Shown here: one piece after another, positions 29,301 through 44,300 of the stretch
How the letters are laid out: each line of letters opens with the position of its first letter
Numbering within the stretch: the stretch's first letter is position 1
Assembly: GCA_030374805.1 (NCBI GenBank)
Contig: JARGSG010000098.1
Coordinates: 178,773 to 242,772, forward strand
Direction: 5' to 3'
Length of the DNA stretch: 64,000 nt
Source of the DNA: Gracilaria gracilis
Taxonomy: Eukaryota > Rhodophyta > Florideophyceae > Gracilariales > Gracilariaceae
Position numbers and translations under genes: made by a program
The notes under the pieces: model-generated
Told to the model about the DNA's origin: nothing
What the model saw: the letters and a program-made list of their open reading frames with translations, nothing else
The model's database searches: none

Positions 29301-32300
29301 GGAAGAACAGATGGCAGAGATGTAGGGGAGACGATGTTTTCAGTTGTGAGCCGGAAGGAGGTGAAAATCAGTCATGGTGGAAAGAGTTTGGGTTTTATAT
29401 TGATTAGAGGTTCATAGGTGTAGTTCAGGGGAGAGGCTAGAGTGATGTGCGGTATGCTTGCCTGTTTTGGTGTTTGGTTCCATCCGACTACTGTGGCGGC
29501 AGTGGCGATTGCTGTGGTTGCAAGGCGTTGTGCCATCGGAGGGTTTGGTGCGGATACAACAGGATTGGCGTGTATACAGCATACGATATGGGAATAGGCA
29601 TAATTGAACTGGTCGATAATCATTGATAAGGTACTTGAAGGTAGGCATGACAGTATTCGGAGGGCTTGGGGTCAGGGTTGTTTGTCTCGTGGTTTTGGTG
29701 GTGGTTTGTGCGGGGTTATGGTTTCGAAAGGCGTACTGAACGATTTGATAGGGGATGGATAGTGTGTATCTATACGTTACGTGTGTTTACGAGAGTCTTG
29801 AAAGCTAGAGTGCTGGATTTTGGCCCTAGAAGGCAATGGAAGCCAATTGGAAAGTATAGCGATTTTTGTGCTGTTTATGTAGAGGATTTTGTTAGTAGTA
29901 ATTGACAAGGCGTGTCGCGATTTTTGGGTGAGATGTTTGAGGAGGGTGCGGGAGGAGTATAGGAGGGATCTGATAGTGAATATTGTGTTTTGTGTAATTG
30001 AAAATGGGAAAAAGTAATTGAAAAAAGCGAGAAGTAGGTTGAAGAGGGTATAACGGTAGAAAATGGGAATGGGAGACGGTCTGAGAATGGAAGAACAGAT
30101 GGCAGAGATGTAGGGGAGACGATGTTTTCAGTTGTGAGCCGGAAGGAGGTGAAAATCAGTCATGGTGGAAAGAGTTTGGGTTTTATATTGATTAGAGGTT
30201 CATAGGTGTAGTTCAGGGGAGAGGCTAGAGTGATGTGCGGTATGCTTGCCTGTTTTGGTGTTTGGTTCCATCCGACTACTGTGGCGGCAGTGGCGATTGC
30301 TGTGGTTGCAAGGCGTTGTGCCATCGGAGGGTTTGGTGCGGATACAACAGGATTGGCGTGTATACAGCATACGATATGGGAATAGGCATAATTGAACTGG
30401 TCGATAATCATTGATAAGGTACTTGAAGGTAGGCATGACAGTATTCGGAGGGCTTGGGGTCAGGGTTGTTTGTCTCGTGGTTTTGGTGGTGGTTTGTGCG
30501 GGGTTATGGTTTCGAAAGGCGTACTGAACGATTTGATAGGGGATGGATAGTGTGTATCTATACGTTACGTGTGTTTACGAGAGTCTTGAAAGCTAGAGTG
30601 CTGGATTTTGGCCCTAGAAGGCAATGGAAGCCAATTGGAAAGTATAGCGATTTTTGTGCTGTTTATGTAGAGGATTTTGTTAGTAGTAATTGACAAGGCG
30701 TGTCGCGATTTTTGGGTGAGATGTTTGAGGAGGGTGCGGGAGGAGTATAGGAGGGATCTGATAGTGAATATTGTGTTTTGTGTAATTGAAAATGGGAAAA
30801 AGTAATTGAAAAAAAGCGAGAAGTAGGTTGAAGAGGGTATAACGGTAGAAAAATGGGAATGGGAGACGGTCTGAGAATGGAAGAACAGATGGCAGAGATG
30901 TAGGGGAGACGATGTTTTCAGTTGTGAGCCGGAAGGAGGTGAAAATCAGTCATGGTGGAAAGAGTTTGGGTTTTATATTGATTAGAGGTTCATAGGTGTA
31001 GTTCAGGGGAGAGGCTAGAGTGATGTGCGGTATGCTTGCCTGTTTTGGTGTTTGGTTCCATCCGACTACTGTGGCGGCAGTGGCGATTGCTGTGGTTGCA
31101 AGGCGTTGTGCCATCGGAGGGTTTGGTGCGGATACAACAGGATTGGCGTGTATACAGCATACGATATGGGAATAGGCATAATTGAACTGGTCGATAATCA
31201 TTGATAAGGTACTTGAAGGTAGGCATGACAGTATTCGGGAGGGCTTGGGGTCAGGGTTGTTTGTCTCGTGGTTTTGGTGGTGGTTTGTGCGGGGTTATGG
31301 TTTCGAAAGGCGTACTGAACGATTTGATAGGGGATGGATAGTGTGTATCTATACGTTACGTGTGTTTACGAGAGTCTTGAAAGCTAGAGTGCTGGATTTT
31401 GGCCCCTAGAAGGCAATGGAAGCCAATTGGAAAGTATAGCGATTTTTGTGCTGTTTATGTAGAGGATTTTGTTAGTAGTAATTGACAAGGCGTGTCGCGA
31501 TTTTTGGGTGAGATGTTTGAGGAGGGTGCGGGAGGAGTATAGGAGGGATCTGATAGTGAATATTGTGTTTTGTGTAATTGAAAATGGGAAAAAGTAATTG
31601 AAAAAAGCGAGAAGTAGGTTGAAGAGGGTATAACGGTAGAAAATGGGAATGGGAGACGGTCTGAGAATGGAAGAACAGATGGCAGAGATGTAGGGGAGAC
31701 GATGTTTTCAGTTGTGAGCCGGAAGGAGGTGAAAATCAGTCATGGTGGAAAGAGTTTGGGTTTTATATTGATTAGAGGTTCATAGGTGTAGTTCAGGGGA
31801 GAGGCTAGAGTGATGTGCGGTATGCTTGCCTGTTTTGGTGTTTGGTTCCATCCGACTACTGTGGCGGCAGTGGCGATTGCTGTGGTTGCAAGGCGTTGTG
31901 CCATCGGAGGGTTTGGTGCGGATACAACAGGATTGGCGTGTATACAGCATACGATATGGGAATAGGCATAATTGAACTGGTCGATAATCATTGATAAGGT
32001 ACTTGAAGGTAGGCATGACAGTATTCGGAGGGCTTGGGGTCAGGGTTGTTTGTCTCGTGGTTTTGGTGGTGGTTTGTGCGGGGTTATGGTTTCGAAAGGC
32101 GTACTGAACGATTTGATAGGGGATGGATAGTGTGTATCTATACGTTACGTGTGTTTACGAGAGTCTTGAAAGCTAGAGTGCTGGATTTTGGCCCTAGAAG
32201 GCAATGGAAGCCAATTGGAAAGTATAGCGATTTTTGTGCTGTTTATGTAGAGGATTTTGTTAGTAGTAATTGACAAGGCGTGTCGCGATTTTTGGGTGAG

Positions 32301-35300
32301 ATGTTTGAGGAGGGTGCGGGAGGAGTATAGGAGGGATCTGATAGTGAATATTGTGTTTTGTGTAATTGAAAATGGGAAAAAGTAATTGAAAAAAGCGAGA
32401 AGTAGGTTGAAGAGGGTATAACGGTAGAAAATGGGAATGGGAGACGGTCTGAGAATGGAAGAACAGATGGCAGAGATGTAGGGGAGACGATGTTTTCAGT
32501 TGTGAGCCGGAAGGAGGTGAAAATCAGTCATGGTGGAAAGAGTTTGGGTTTTATATTGATTAGAGGTTCATAGGTGTAGTTCAGGGGAGAGGCTAGAGTG
32601 ATGTGCGGTATGCTTGCCTGTTTTGGTGTTTGGTTCCATCCGACTACTGTGGCGGCAGTGGCGATTGCTGTGGTTGCAAGGCGTTGTGCCATCGGAGGGT
32701 TTGGTGCGGATACAACAGGATTGGCGTGTATACAGCATACGATATGGGAATAGGCATAATTGAACTGGTCGATAATCATTGATAAGGTACTTGAAGGTAG
32801 GCATGACAGTATTCGGAGGGCTTGGGGTCAGGGTTGTTTGTCTCGTGGTTTTGGTGGTGGTTTGTGCGGGGTTATGGTTTCGAAAGGCGTACTGAACGAT
32901 TTGATAGGGGATGGATAGTGTGTATCTATACGTTACGTGTGTTTACGAGAGTCTTGAAAGCTAGAGTGCTGGATTTTGGCCCTAGAAGGCAATGGAAGCC
33001 AATTGGAAAGTATAGCGATTTTTGTGCTGTTTATGTAGAGGATTTTGTTAGTAGTAATTGACAAGGCGTGTCGCGATTTTTGGGTGAGATGTTTGAGGAG
33101 GGTGCGGGAGGAGTATAGGAGGGATCTGATAGTGAATATTGTGTTTTGTGTAATTGAAAATGGGAAAAAGTAATTGAAAAAAGCGAGAAGTAGGTTGAAG
33201 AGGGTATAACGGTAGAAAATGGGAATGGGAGACGGTCTGAGAATGGAAGAACAGATGGCAGAGATGTAGGGGAGACGATGTTTTCAGTTGTGAGCCGGAA
33301 GGAGGTGAAAATCAGTCATGGTGGAAAGAGTTTGGGTTTTATATTGATTAGAGGTTCATAGGTGTAGTTCAGGGGAGAGGCTAGAGTGATGTGCGGTATG
33401 CTTGCCTGTTTTGGTGTTTGGTTCCATCCGACTACTGTGGCGGCAGTGGCGATTGCTGTGGTTGCAAGGCGTTGTGCCATCGGAGGGTTTGGTGCGGATA
33501 CAACAGGATTGGCGTGTATACAGCATACGATATGGGAATAGGCATAATTGAACTGGTCGATAATCATTGATAAGGTACTTGAAGGTAGGCATGACAGTAT
33601 TCGGAGGGCTTGGGGTCAGGGTTGTTTGTCTCGTGGTTTTGGTGGTGGTTTGTGCGGGGTTATGGTTTCGAAAGGCGTACTGAACGATTTGATAGGGGAT
33701 GGATAGTGTGTATCTATACGTTACGTGTGTTTACGAGAGTCTTGAAAGCTAGAGTGCTGGATTTTGGCCCTAGAAGGCAATGGAAGCCAATTGGAAAGTA
33801 TAGCGATTTTTGTGCTGTTTATGTAGAGGATTTTGTTAGTAGTAATTGACAAGGCGTGTCGCGATTTTTGGGTGAGATGGTTGAGGAGGGTGCGGGAGGA
33901 GTATAGGAGGGATCTGATAGTGAATATTGTGTTTTGTGTAATTGAAAATGGGAAAAAGTAATTGAAAAAAGCGAGAAGTAGGTTGAAGAGGGTATAACGG
34001 TAGAAAATGGGAATGGGAGACGGTCTGAGAATGGAAGAACAGATGGCAGAGATGTAGGGGAGACGATGTTTTCAGTTGTGAGCCGGAAGGAGGTGAAAAT
34101 CAGTCATGGTGGAAAGAGTTTGGGTTTTATATTGATTAGAGGTTCATAGGTGTAGTTCAGGGGAGAGGCTAGAGTGATGTGCGGTATGCTTGCCTGTTTT
34201 GGTGTTTGGTTCCATCCGACTACTGTGGCGGCAGTGGCGATTGCTGTGGTTGCAAGGCGTTGTGCCATCGGAGGGTTTGGTGCGGATACAACAGGATTGG
34301 CGTGTATACAGCATACGATATGGGAATAGGCATAATTGAACTGGTCGATAATCATTGATAAGGTACTTGAAGGTAGGCATGACAGTATTCGGAGGGCTTG
34401 GGGTCAGGGTTGTTTGTCTCGTGGTTTTGGTGGTGGTTTGTGCGGGGTTATGGTTTCGAAAGGCGTACTGAACGATTTGATAGGGGATGGATAGTGTGTA
34501 TCTATACGTTACGTGTGTTTACGAGAGTCTTGAAAGCTAGAGTGCTGGATTTTGGCCCTAGAAGGCAATGGAAGCCAATTGGAAAGTATAGCGATTTTTG
34601 TGCTGTTTATGTAGAGGATTTTGTTAGTAGTAATTGACAAGGCGTGTCGCGATTTTTGGGTGAGATGGTTGAGGAGGGTGCGGGAGGAGTAGAGGAGGGA
34701 TCTGATAGTGAATATTGTGTTTTGTGTAATTGAAAATGGGGAAAAAGTAATTGAAAAAAGCGAGAAGTAGGTTGAAGAGGGTATAACGGTAGAAAATGGG
34801 AATGGGAGACGGTCTGAGAATGGAAGAACAGATGGCAGAGATGTAGGGGAGACGATGTTTTCAGGTTGTGAGCCGGAAGGAGGTGAAAATCAGTCATGGT
34901 GGAAAGAGTTTGGGTTTTTATATTGATTAGAGGTTCATAGGTGTAGTTCAGGGGAGAGGCTAGAGTGATGTGCGGTATGCTTGCCTGTTTTGGTGTTTGG
35001 TTCCATCCGACTACTGTGGCGGCAGTGGCGATTGCTGTGGTTGCAAGGCGTTGTGCCATCGGAGGGTTTGGTGCGGATACAACAGGATTGGCGTGTATAC
35101 AGCATACGATATGGGAATAGGCATAATTGAACTGGTCGATAATCATTGATAAGGTACTTGAAGGTAGGCATGACAGTATTCGGAGGGCTTGGGGTCAGGG
35201 TTGTTTGTCTCGTGGTTTTGGTGGTGGTTTGTGCGGGGTTATGGTTTCGAAAGGCGTACTGAACGATTTGATAGGGGATGGATAGTGTGTATCTATACGT

Positions 35301-38300
35301 TACGTGTGTTTACGAGAGTCTTGAAAGCTAGAGTGCTGGATTTTGGCCCTAGAAGGCAATGGAAGCCAATTGGAAAGTATAGCGATTTTTGTGCTGTTTA
35401 TGTAGAGGATTTTGTTAGTAGTAATTGACAAGGCGTGTCGCGATTTTTGGGTGAGATGTTTGAGGAGGGTGCGGGAGGAGTATAGGAGGGATCTGATAGT
35501 GAATATTGTGTTTTGTGTAATTGAAAATGGGAAAAAGTAATTGAAAAAAGCGAGAAGTAGGTTGAAGAGGGTATAACGGTAGAAAATGGGAATGGGAGAC
35601 GGTCTGAGAATGGAAGAACAGATGGCAGAGATGTAGGGGAGACGATGTTTTCAGTTGTGAGCCGGAAGGAGGGTGAAAATCAGTCATGGTGGAAAGGAGT
35701 TTGGGTTTATATTGATTAGAGGTTCATAGGTGTAGTTCAGGGGAGAGGCTAGAGTGATGTGCGGTATGCTTGCCTGTTTTGGTGTTTGGTTCCATCCGAC
35801 TACTGTGGGCGGCAGTGGCGATTGCTGTGGTTGCACAGGCGTTGTGCCATCGGAGGGTTTGGTGCGGATACAACAGGATTGGCGTGTATACAGCATACGA
35901 TATGGGAATAGGCATAATTGAACTGGTCGATAATCATTGATAAGGTACTTGAAGGTAGGCATGACAGTATTCGGAGGGCTTGGGGTCAGGGTTGTTTGTC
36001 TCGTGGTTTTGGTGGTGGTTTGTGCGGGGTTATGGTTTCGAAAGGCGTACTGAACGATTTGATAGGGGATGGATAGTGTGTATCTATACGTTACGTGTGT
36101 TTACGAGAGTCTTGAAAGCTAGAGTGCTGGATTTTGGCCCTAGAAGGCAATGGAAGCCAATTGGAAAGTATAGCGATTTTTGTGCTGTTTATGTAGAGGA
36201 TTTTGTTAGTAGTAATTGACAAGGCGTGTCGCGATTTTTGGGTGAGATGTTTGAGGAGGGTGCGGGAGGAGTATAGGAGGGATCTGATAGTGAATATTGT
36301 GTTTTGTGTAATTGAAAATGGGAAAAAGTAATTGAAAAAAGCGAGAAGTAGGTTGAAGAGGGTATAACGGTAGAAAATGGGAATGGGAGACGGTCTGAGA
36401 ATGGAAGAACAGATGGCAGAGATGTAGGGGAGACGATGTTTTCAGTTGTGAGCCGGAAGGAGGTGAAAATCAGTCATGGTGGAAAGAGTTTGGGTTTTAT
36501 ATTGATTAGAGGTTCATAGGTGTAGTTCAGGGGAGAGGCTAGAGTGATGTGCGGTATGCTTGCCTGTTTTGGTGTTTGGTTCCATCCGACTACTGTGGCG
36601 GCAGTGGCGATTGCTGTGGTTGCAAGGCGTTGTGCCATCGGAGGGTTTGGTGCGGATACAACAGGATTGGCGTGTATACAGCATACGATATGGGAATAGG
36701 CATAATTGAACTGGTCGATAATCATTGATAAGGTACTTGAAGGTAGGCATGACAGTATTCGGAGGGCTTGGGGTCAGGGTTGTTTGTCTCGTGGTTTTGG
36801 TGGTGGTTTGTGCGGGGTTATGGTTTCGAAAGGCGTACTGAACGATTTGATAGGGGATGGATAGTGTGTATCTATACGTTACGTGTGTTTACGAGAGTCT
36901 TGAAAGCTAGAGTGCTGGATTTTGGCCCTAGAAGGCAATGGAAGCCAATTGGAAAGTATAGCGATTTTTGTGCTGTTTATGTAGAGGATTTTGTTAGTAG
37001 TAATTGACAAGGCGTGTCGCGATTTTTGGGTGAGATGTTTGAGGAGGGTGCGGGAGGAGTATAGGAGGGATCTGATAGTGAATATTGTGTTTTGTGTAAT
37101 TGAAAATGGGAAAAAGTAATTGAAAAAAGCGAGAAGTAGGTTGAAGAGGGTATAACGGTAGAAAATGGGAATGGGAGACGGTCTGAGAATGGAAGAACAG
37201 ATGGCAGAGATGTAGGGGAGACGATGTTTTCAGTTGTGAGCCGGAAGGAGGTGAAAATCAGTCATGGTGGAAAGAGTTTGGGTTTTATATTGATTAGAGG
37301 TTCATAGGTGTAGTTCAGGGGAGAGGCTAGAGTGATGTGCGGTATGCTTGCCTGTTTTGGTGTTTGGTTCCATCCGACTACTGTGGCGGCAGTGGCGATT
37401 GCTGTGGTTGCAAGGCGTTGTGCCATCGGAGGGTTTGGTGCGGATACAACAGGATTGGCGTGTATACAGCATACGATATGGGAATAGGCATAATTGAACT
37501 GGTCGATAATCATTGATAAGGTACTTGAAGGTAGGCATGACAGTATTCGGAGGGCTTGGGGTCAGGGTTGTTTGTCTCGTGGTTTTGGTGGTGGTTTGTG
37601 CGGGGTTATGGTTTCGAAAGGCGTACTGAACGATTTGATAGGGGATGGATAGTGTGTATCTATACGTTACGTGTGTTTACGAGAGTCTTGAAAGCTAGAG
37701 TGCTGGATTTTGGCCCTAGAAGGCAATGGAAGCCAATTGGAAAGTATAGCGATTTTTGTGCTGTTTATGTAGAGGATTTTGTTAGTAGTAATTGACAAGG
37801 CGTGTCGCGATTTTTGGGTGAGATGTTTGAGGAGGGTGCGGGAGGAGTATAGGAGGGATCTGATAGTGAATATTGTGTTTTGTGTAATTGAAAATGGGAA
37901 AAAGTAATTGAAAAAAGCGAGAAGTAGGTTGAAGAGGGTATAACGGTAGAAAATGGGAATGGGAGACGGTCTGAGAATGGAAGAACAGATGGCAGAGATG
38001 TAGGGGAGACGATGTTTTCAGTTGTGAGCCGGAAGGAGGTGAAAATCAGTCATGGTGGAAAGAGTTTGGGTTTTATATTGATTAGAGGTTCATAGGTGTA
38101 GTTCAGGGGAGAGGCTAGAGTGATGTGCGGTATGCTTGCCTGTTTTGGTGTTTGGTTCCATCCGACTACTGTGGCGGCAGTGGCGATTGCTGTGGTTGCA
38201 AGGCGTTGTGCCATCGGAGGGTTTGGTGCGGATACAACAGGATTGGCGTGTATACAGCATACGATATGGGAATAGGCATAATTGAACTGGTCGATAATCA

Positions 38301-41300
38301 TTGATAAGGTACTTGAAGGTAGGCATGACAGTATTCGGAGGGCTTGGGGTCAGGGTTGTTTGTCTCGTGGTTTTGGTGGTGGTTTGTGCGGGGTTATGGT
38401 TTCGAAAGGCGTACTGAACGATTTGATAGGGGATGGATAGTGTGTATCTATACGTTACGTGTGTTTACGAGAGTCTTGAAAGCTAGAGTGCTGGATTTTG
38501 GCCCTAGAAGGCAATGGAAGCCAATTGGAAAGTATAGCGATTTTTGTGCTGTTTATGTAGAGGATTTTGTTAGTAGTAATTGACAAGGCGTGTCGCGATT
38601 TTTGGGTGAGATGTTTGAGGAGGGTGCGGGAGGAGTATAGGAGGGATCTGATAGTGAATATTGTGTTTTGTGTAATTGAAAATGGGAAAAAGTAATTGAA
38701 AAAAGCGAGAAGTAGGTTGAAGAGGGTATAACGGTAGAAAATGGGAATGGGAGACGGTCTGAGAATGGAAGAACAGATGGCAGAGATGTAGGGGAGACGA
38801 TGTTTTCAGTTGTGAGCCGGAAGGAGGTGAAAATCAGTCATGGTGGAAAGAGTTTGGGTTTTATATTGATTAGAGGTTCATAGGTGTAGTTCAGGGGAGA
38901 GGCTAGAGTGATGTGCGGTATGCTTGCCTGTTTTGGTGTTTGGTTCCATCCGACTACTGTGGCGGCAGTGGCGATTGCTGTGGTTGCAAGGCGTTGTGCC
39001 ATCGGAGGGTTTGGTGCGGATACAACAGGATTGGCGTGTATACAGCATACGATATGGGAATAGGCATAATTGAACTGGTCGATAATCATTGATAAGGTAC
39101 TTGAAGGTAGGCATGACAGTATTCGGAGGGCTTGGGGTCAGGGTTGTTTGTCTCGTGGTTTTGGTGGTGGTTTGTGCGGGGTTATGGTTTCGAAAGGCGT
39201 ACTGAACGATTTGATAGGGGATGGATAGTGTGTATCTATACGTTACGTGTGTTTACGAGAGTCTTGAAAGCTAGAGTGCTGGATTTTGGCCCTAGAAGGC
39301 AATGGAAGCCAATTGGAAAGTATAGCGATTTTTGTGCTGTTTATGTAGAGGATTTTGTTAGTAGTAATTGACAAGGCGTGTCGCGATTTTTGGGTGAGAT
39401 GTTTGAGGAGGGTGCGGGAGGAGTATAGGAGGGATCTGATAGTGAATATTGTGTTTTGTGTAATTGAAAATGGGAAAAAGTAATTGAAAAAAGCGAGAAG
39501 TAGGTTGAAGAGGGTATAACGGTAGAAAATGGGAATGGGAGACGGTCTGAGAATGGAAGAACAGATGGCAGAGATGTAGGGGAGACGATGTTTTCAGTTG
39601 TGAGCCGGAAGGAGGTGAAAATCAGTCATGGTGGAAAGAGTTTGGGTTTTATATTGATTAGAGGTTCATAGGTGTAGTTCAGGGGAGAGGCTAGAGTGAT
39701 GTGCGGTATGCTTGCCTGTTTTGGTGTTTGGTTCCATCCGACTACTGTGGCGGCAGTGGCGATTGCTGTGGTTGCAAGGCGTTGTGCCATCGGAGGGTTT
39801 GGTGCGGATACAACAGGATTGGCGTGTATACAGCATACGATATGGGAATAGGCATAATTGAACTGGTCGATAATCATTGATAAGGTACTTGAAGGTAGGC
39901 ATGACAGTATTCGGAGGGCTTGGGGTCAGGGTTGTTTGTCTCGTGGTTTTGGTGGTGGTTTGTGCGGGGTTATGGTTTCGAAAGGCGTACTGAACGATTT
40001 GATAGGGGATGGATAGTGTGTATCTATACGTTACGTGTGTTTACGAGAGTCTTGAAAGCTAGAGTGCTGGATTTTGGCCCTAGAAGGCAATGGAAGCCAA
40101 TTGGAAAGTATAGCGATTTTTGTGCTGTTTATGTAGAGGATTTTGTTAGTAGTAATTGACAAGGCGTGTCGCGATTTTTGGGTGAGATGTTTGAGGAGGG
40201 TGCGGGAGGAGTATAGGAGGGATCTGATAGTGAATATTGTGTTTTGTGTAATTGAAAATGGGAAAAAGTAATTGAAAAAAGCGAGAAGTAGGTTGAAGAG
40301 GGTATAACGGTAGAAAATGGGAATGGGAGACGGTCTGAGAATGGAAGAACAGATGGCAGAGATGTAGGGGAGACGATGTTTTCAGTTGTGAGCCGGAAGG
40401 AGGTGAAAATCAGTCATGGTGGAAAGAGTTTGGGTTTTATATTGATTAGAGGTTCATAGGTGTAGTTCAGGGGAGAGGCTAGAGTGATGTGCGGTATGCT
40501 TGCCTGTTTTGGTGTTTGGTTCCATCCGACTACTGTGGCGGCAGTGGCGATTGCTGTGGTTGCAAGGCGTTGTGCCATCGGAGGGTTTGGTGCGGATACA
40601 ACAGGATTGGCGTGTATACAGCATACGATATGGGAATAGGCATAATTGAACTGGTCGATAATCATTGATAAGGTACTTGAAGGTAGGCATGACAGTATTC
40701 GGAGGGCTTGGGGTCAGGGTTGTTTGTCTCGTGGTTTTGGTGGTGGTTTGTGCGGGGTTATGGTTTCGAAAGGCGTACTGAACGATTTGATAGGGGATGG
40801 ATAGTGTGTATCTATACGTTACGTGTGTTTACGAGAGTCTTGAAAGCTAGAGTGCTGGATTTTGGCCCTAGAAGGCAATGGAAGCCAATTGGAAAGTATA
40901 GCGATTTTTGTGCTGTTTATGTAGAGGATTTTGTTAGTAGTAATTGACAAGGCGTGTCGCGATTTTTGGGTGAGATGTTTGAGGAGGGTGCGGGAGGAGT
41001 ATAGGAGGGATCTGATAGTGAATATTGTGTTTTGTGTAATTGAAAATGGGAAAAAGTAATTGAAAAAAGCGAGAAGTAGGTTGAAGAGGGTATAACGGTA
41101 GAAAATGGGAATGGGAGACGGTCTGAGAATGGAAGAACAGATGGCAGAGATGTAGGGGAGACGATGTTTTCAGTTGTGAGCCGGAAGGAGGTGAAAATCA
41201 GTCATGGTGGAAAGAGTTTGGGTTTTATATTGATTAGAGGTTCATAGGTGTAGTTCAGGGGAGAGGCTAGAGTGATGTGCGGTATGCTTGCCTGTTTTGG

Positions 41301-44300
41301 TGTTTGGTTCCATCCGACTACTGTGGCGGCAGTGGCGATTGCTGTGGTTGCAAGGCGTTGTGCCATCGGAGGGTTTGGTGCGGATACAACAGGATTGGCG
41401 TGTATACAGCATACGATATGGGAATAGGCATAATTGAACTGGTCGATAATCATTGATAAGGTACTTGAAGGTAGGCATGACAGTATTCGGAGGGCTTGGG
41501 GTCAGGGTTGTTTGTCTCGTGGTTTTGGTGGTGGTTTGTGCGGGGTTATGGTTTCGAAAGGCGTACTGAACGATTTGATAGGGGATGGATAGTGTGTATC
41601 TATACGTTACGTGTGTTTACGAGAGTCTTGAAAGCTAGAGTGCTGGATTTTGGCCCTAGAAGGCAATGGAAGCCAATTGGAAAGTATAGCGATTTTTGTG
41701 CTGTTTATGTAGAGGATTTTGTTAGTAGTAATTGACAAGGCGTGTCGCGATTTTTGGGTGAGATGTTTGAGGAGGGTGCGGGAGGAGTATAGGAGGGATC
41801 TGATAGTGAATATTGTGTTTTGTGTAATTGAAAATGGGAAAAAGTAATTGAAAAAAGCGAGAAGTAGGTTGAAGAGGGTATAACGGTAGAAAATGGGAAT
41901 GGGAGACGGTCTGAGAATGGAAGAACAGATGGCAGAGATGTAGGGGAGACGATGTTTTCAGTTGTGAGCCGGAAGGAGGTGAAAATCAGTCATGGTGGAA
42001 AGAGTTTGGGTTTTATATTGATTAGAGGTTCATAGGTGTAGTTCAGGGGAGAGGCTAGAGTGATGTGCGGTATGCTTGCCTGTTTTGGTGTTTGGTTCCA
42101 TCCGACTACTGTGGCGGCAGTGGCGATTGCTGTGGTTGCAAGGCGTTGTGCCATCGGAGGGTTTGGTGCGGATACAACAGGATTGGCGTGTATACAGCAT
42201 ACGATATGGGAATAGGCATAATTGAACTGGTCGATAATCATTGATAAGGTACTTGAAGGTAGGCATGACAGTATTCGGAGGGCTTGGGGTCAGGGTTGTT
42301 TGTCTCGTGGTTTTGGTGGTGGTTTGTGCGGGGTTATGGTTTCGAAAGGCGTACTGAACGATTTGATAGGGGATGGATAGTGTGTATCTATACGTTACGT
42401 GTGTTTACGAGAGTCTTGAAAGCTAGAGTGCTGGATTTTGGCCCTAGAAGGCAATGGAAGCCAATTGGAAAGTATAGCGATTTTTGTGCTGTTTATGTAG
42501 AGGATTTTGTTAGTAGTAATTGACAAGGCGTGTCGCGATTTTTGGGTGAGATGTTTGAGGAGGGTGCGGGAGGAGTATAGGAGGGATCTGATAGTGAATA
42601 TTGTGTTTTGTGTAATTGAAAATGGGAAAAAGTAATTGAAAAAAGCGAGAAGTAGGTTGAAGAGGGTATAACGGTAGAAAATGGGAATGGGAGACGGTCT
42701 GAGAATGGAAGAACAGATGGCAGAGATGTAGGGGAGACGATGTTTTCAGTTGTGAGCCGGAAGGAGGTGAAAATCAGTCATGGTGGAAAGAGTTTGGGTT
42801 TTATATTGATTAGAGGTTCATAGGTGTAGTTCAGGGGAGAGGCTAGAGTGATGTGCGGTATGCTTGCCTGTTTTGGTGTTTGGTTCCATCCGACTACTGT
42901 GGCGGCAGTGGCGATTGCTGTGGTTGCAAGGCGTTGTGCCATCGGAGGGTTTGGTGCGGATACAACAGGATTGGCGTGTATACAGCATACGATATGGGAA
43001 TAGGCATAATTGAACTGGTCGATAATCATTGATAAGGTACTTGAAGGTAGGCATGACAGTATTCGGAGGGCTTGGGGTCAGGGTTGTTTGTCTCGTGGTT
43101 TTGGTGGTGGTTTGTGCGGGGTTATGGTTTCGAAAGGCGTACTGAACGATTTGATAGGGGATGGATAGTGTGTATCTATACGTTACGTGTGTTTACGAGA
43201 GTCTTGAAAGCTAGAGTGCTGGATTTTGGCCCTAGAAGGCAATGGAAGCCAATTGGAAAGTATAGCGATTTTTGTGCTGTTTATGTAGAGGATTTTGTTA
43301 GTAGTAATTGACAAGGCGTGTCGCGATTTTTGGGTGAGATGTTTGAGGAGGGTGCGGGAGGAGTATAGGAGGGATCTGATAGTGAATATTGTGTTTTGTG
43401 TAATTGAAAATGGGAAAAAGTAATTGAAAAAAGCGAGAAGTAGGTTGAAGAGGGTATAACGGTAGAAAATGGGAATGGGAGACGGTCTGAGAATGGAAGA
43501 ACAGATGGCAGAGATGTAGGGGAGACGATGTTTTCAGTTGTGAGCCGGAAGGAGGTGAAAATCAGTCATGGTGGAAAGAGTTTGGGTTTTATATTGATTA
43601 GAGGTTCATAGGTGTAGTTCAGGGGAGAGGCTAGAGTGATGTGCGGTATGCTTGCCTGTTTTGGTGTTTGGTTCCATCCGACTACTGTGGCGGCAGTGGC
43701 GATTGCTGTGGTTGCAAGGCGTTGTGCCATCGGAGGGTTTGGTGCGGATACAACAGGATTGGCGTGTATACAGCATACGATATGGGAATAGGCATAATTG
43801 AACTGGTCGATAATCATTGATAAGGTACTTGAAGGTAGGCATGACAGTATTCGGAGGGCTTGGGGTCAGGGTTGTTTGTCTCGTGGTTTTGGTGGTGGTT
43901 TGTGCGGGGTTATGGTTTCGAAAGGCGTACTGAACGATTTGATAGGGGATGGATAGTGTGTATCTATACGTTACGTGTGTTTACGAGAGTCTTGAAAGCT
44001 AGAGTGCTGGATTTTGGCCCTAGAAGGCAATGGAAGCCAATTGGAAAGTATAGCGATTTTTGTGCTGTTTATGTAGAGGATTTTGTTAGTAGTAATTGAC
44101 AAGGCGTGTCGCGATTTTTGGGTGAGATGTTTGAGGAGGGTGCGGGAGGAGTATAGGAGGGATCTGATAGTGAATATTGTGTTTTGTGTAATTGAAAATG
44201 GGAAAAAGTAATTGAAAAAAGCGAGAAGTAGGTTGAAGAGGGTATAACGGTAGAAAATGGGAATGGGAGACGGTCTGAGAATGGAAGAACAGATGGCAGA

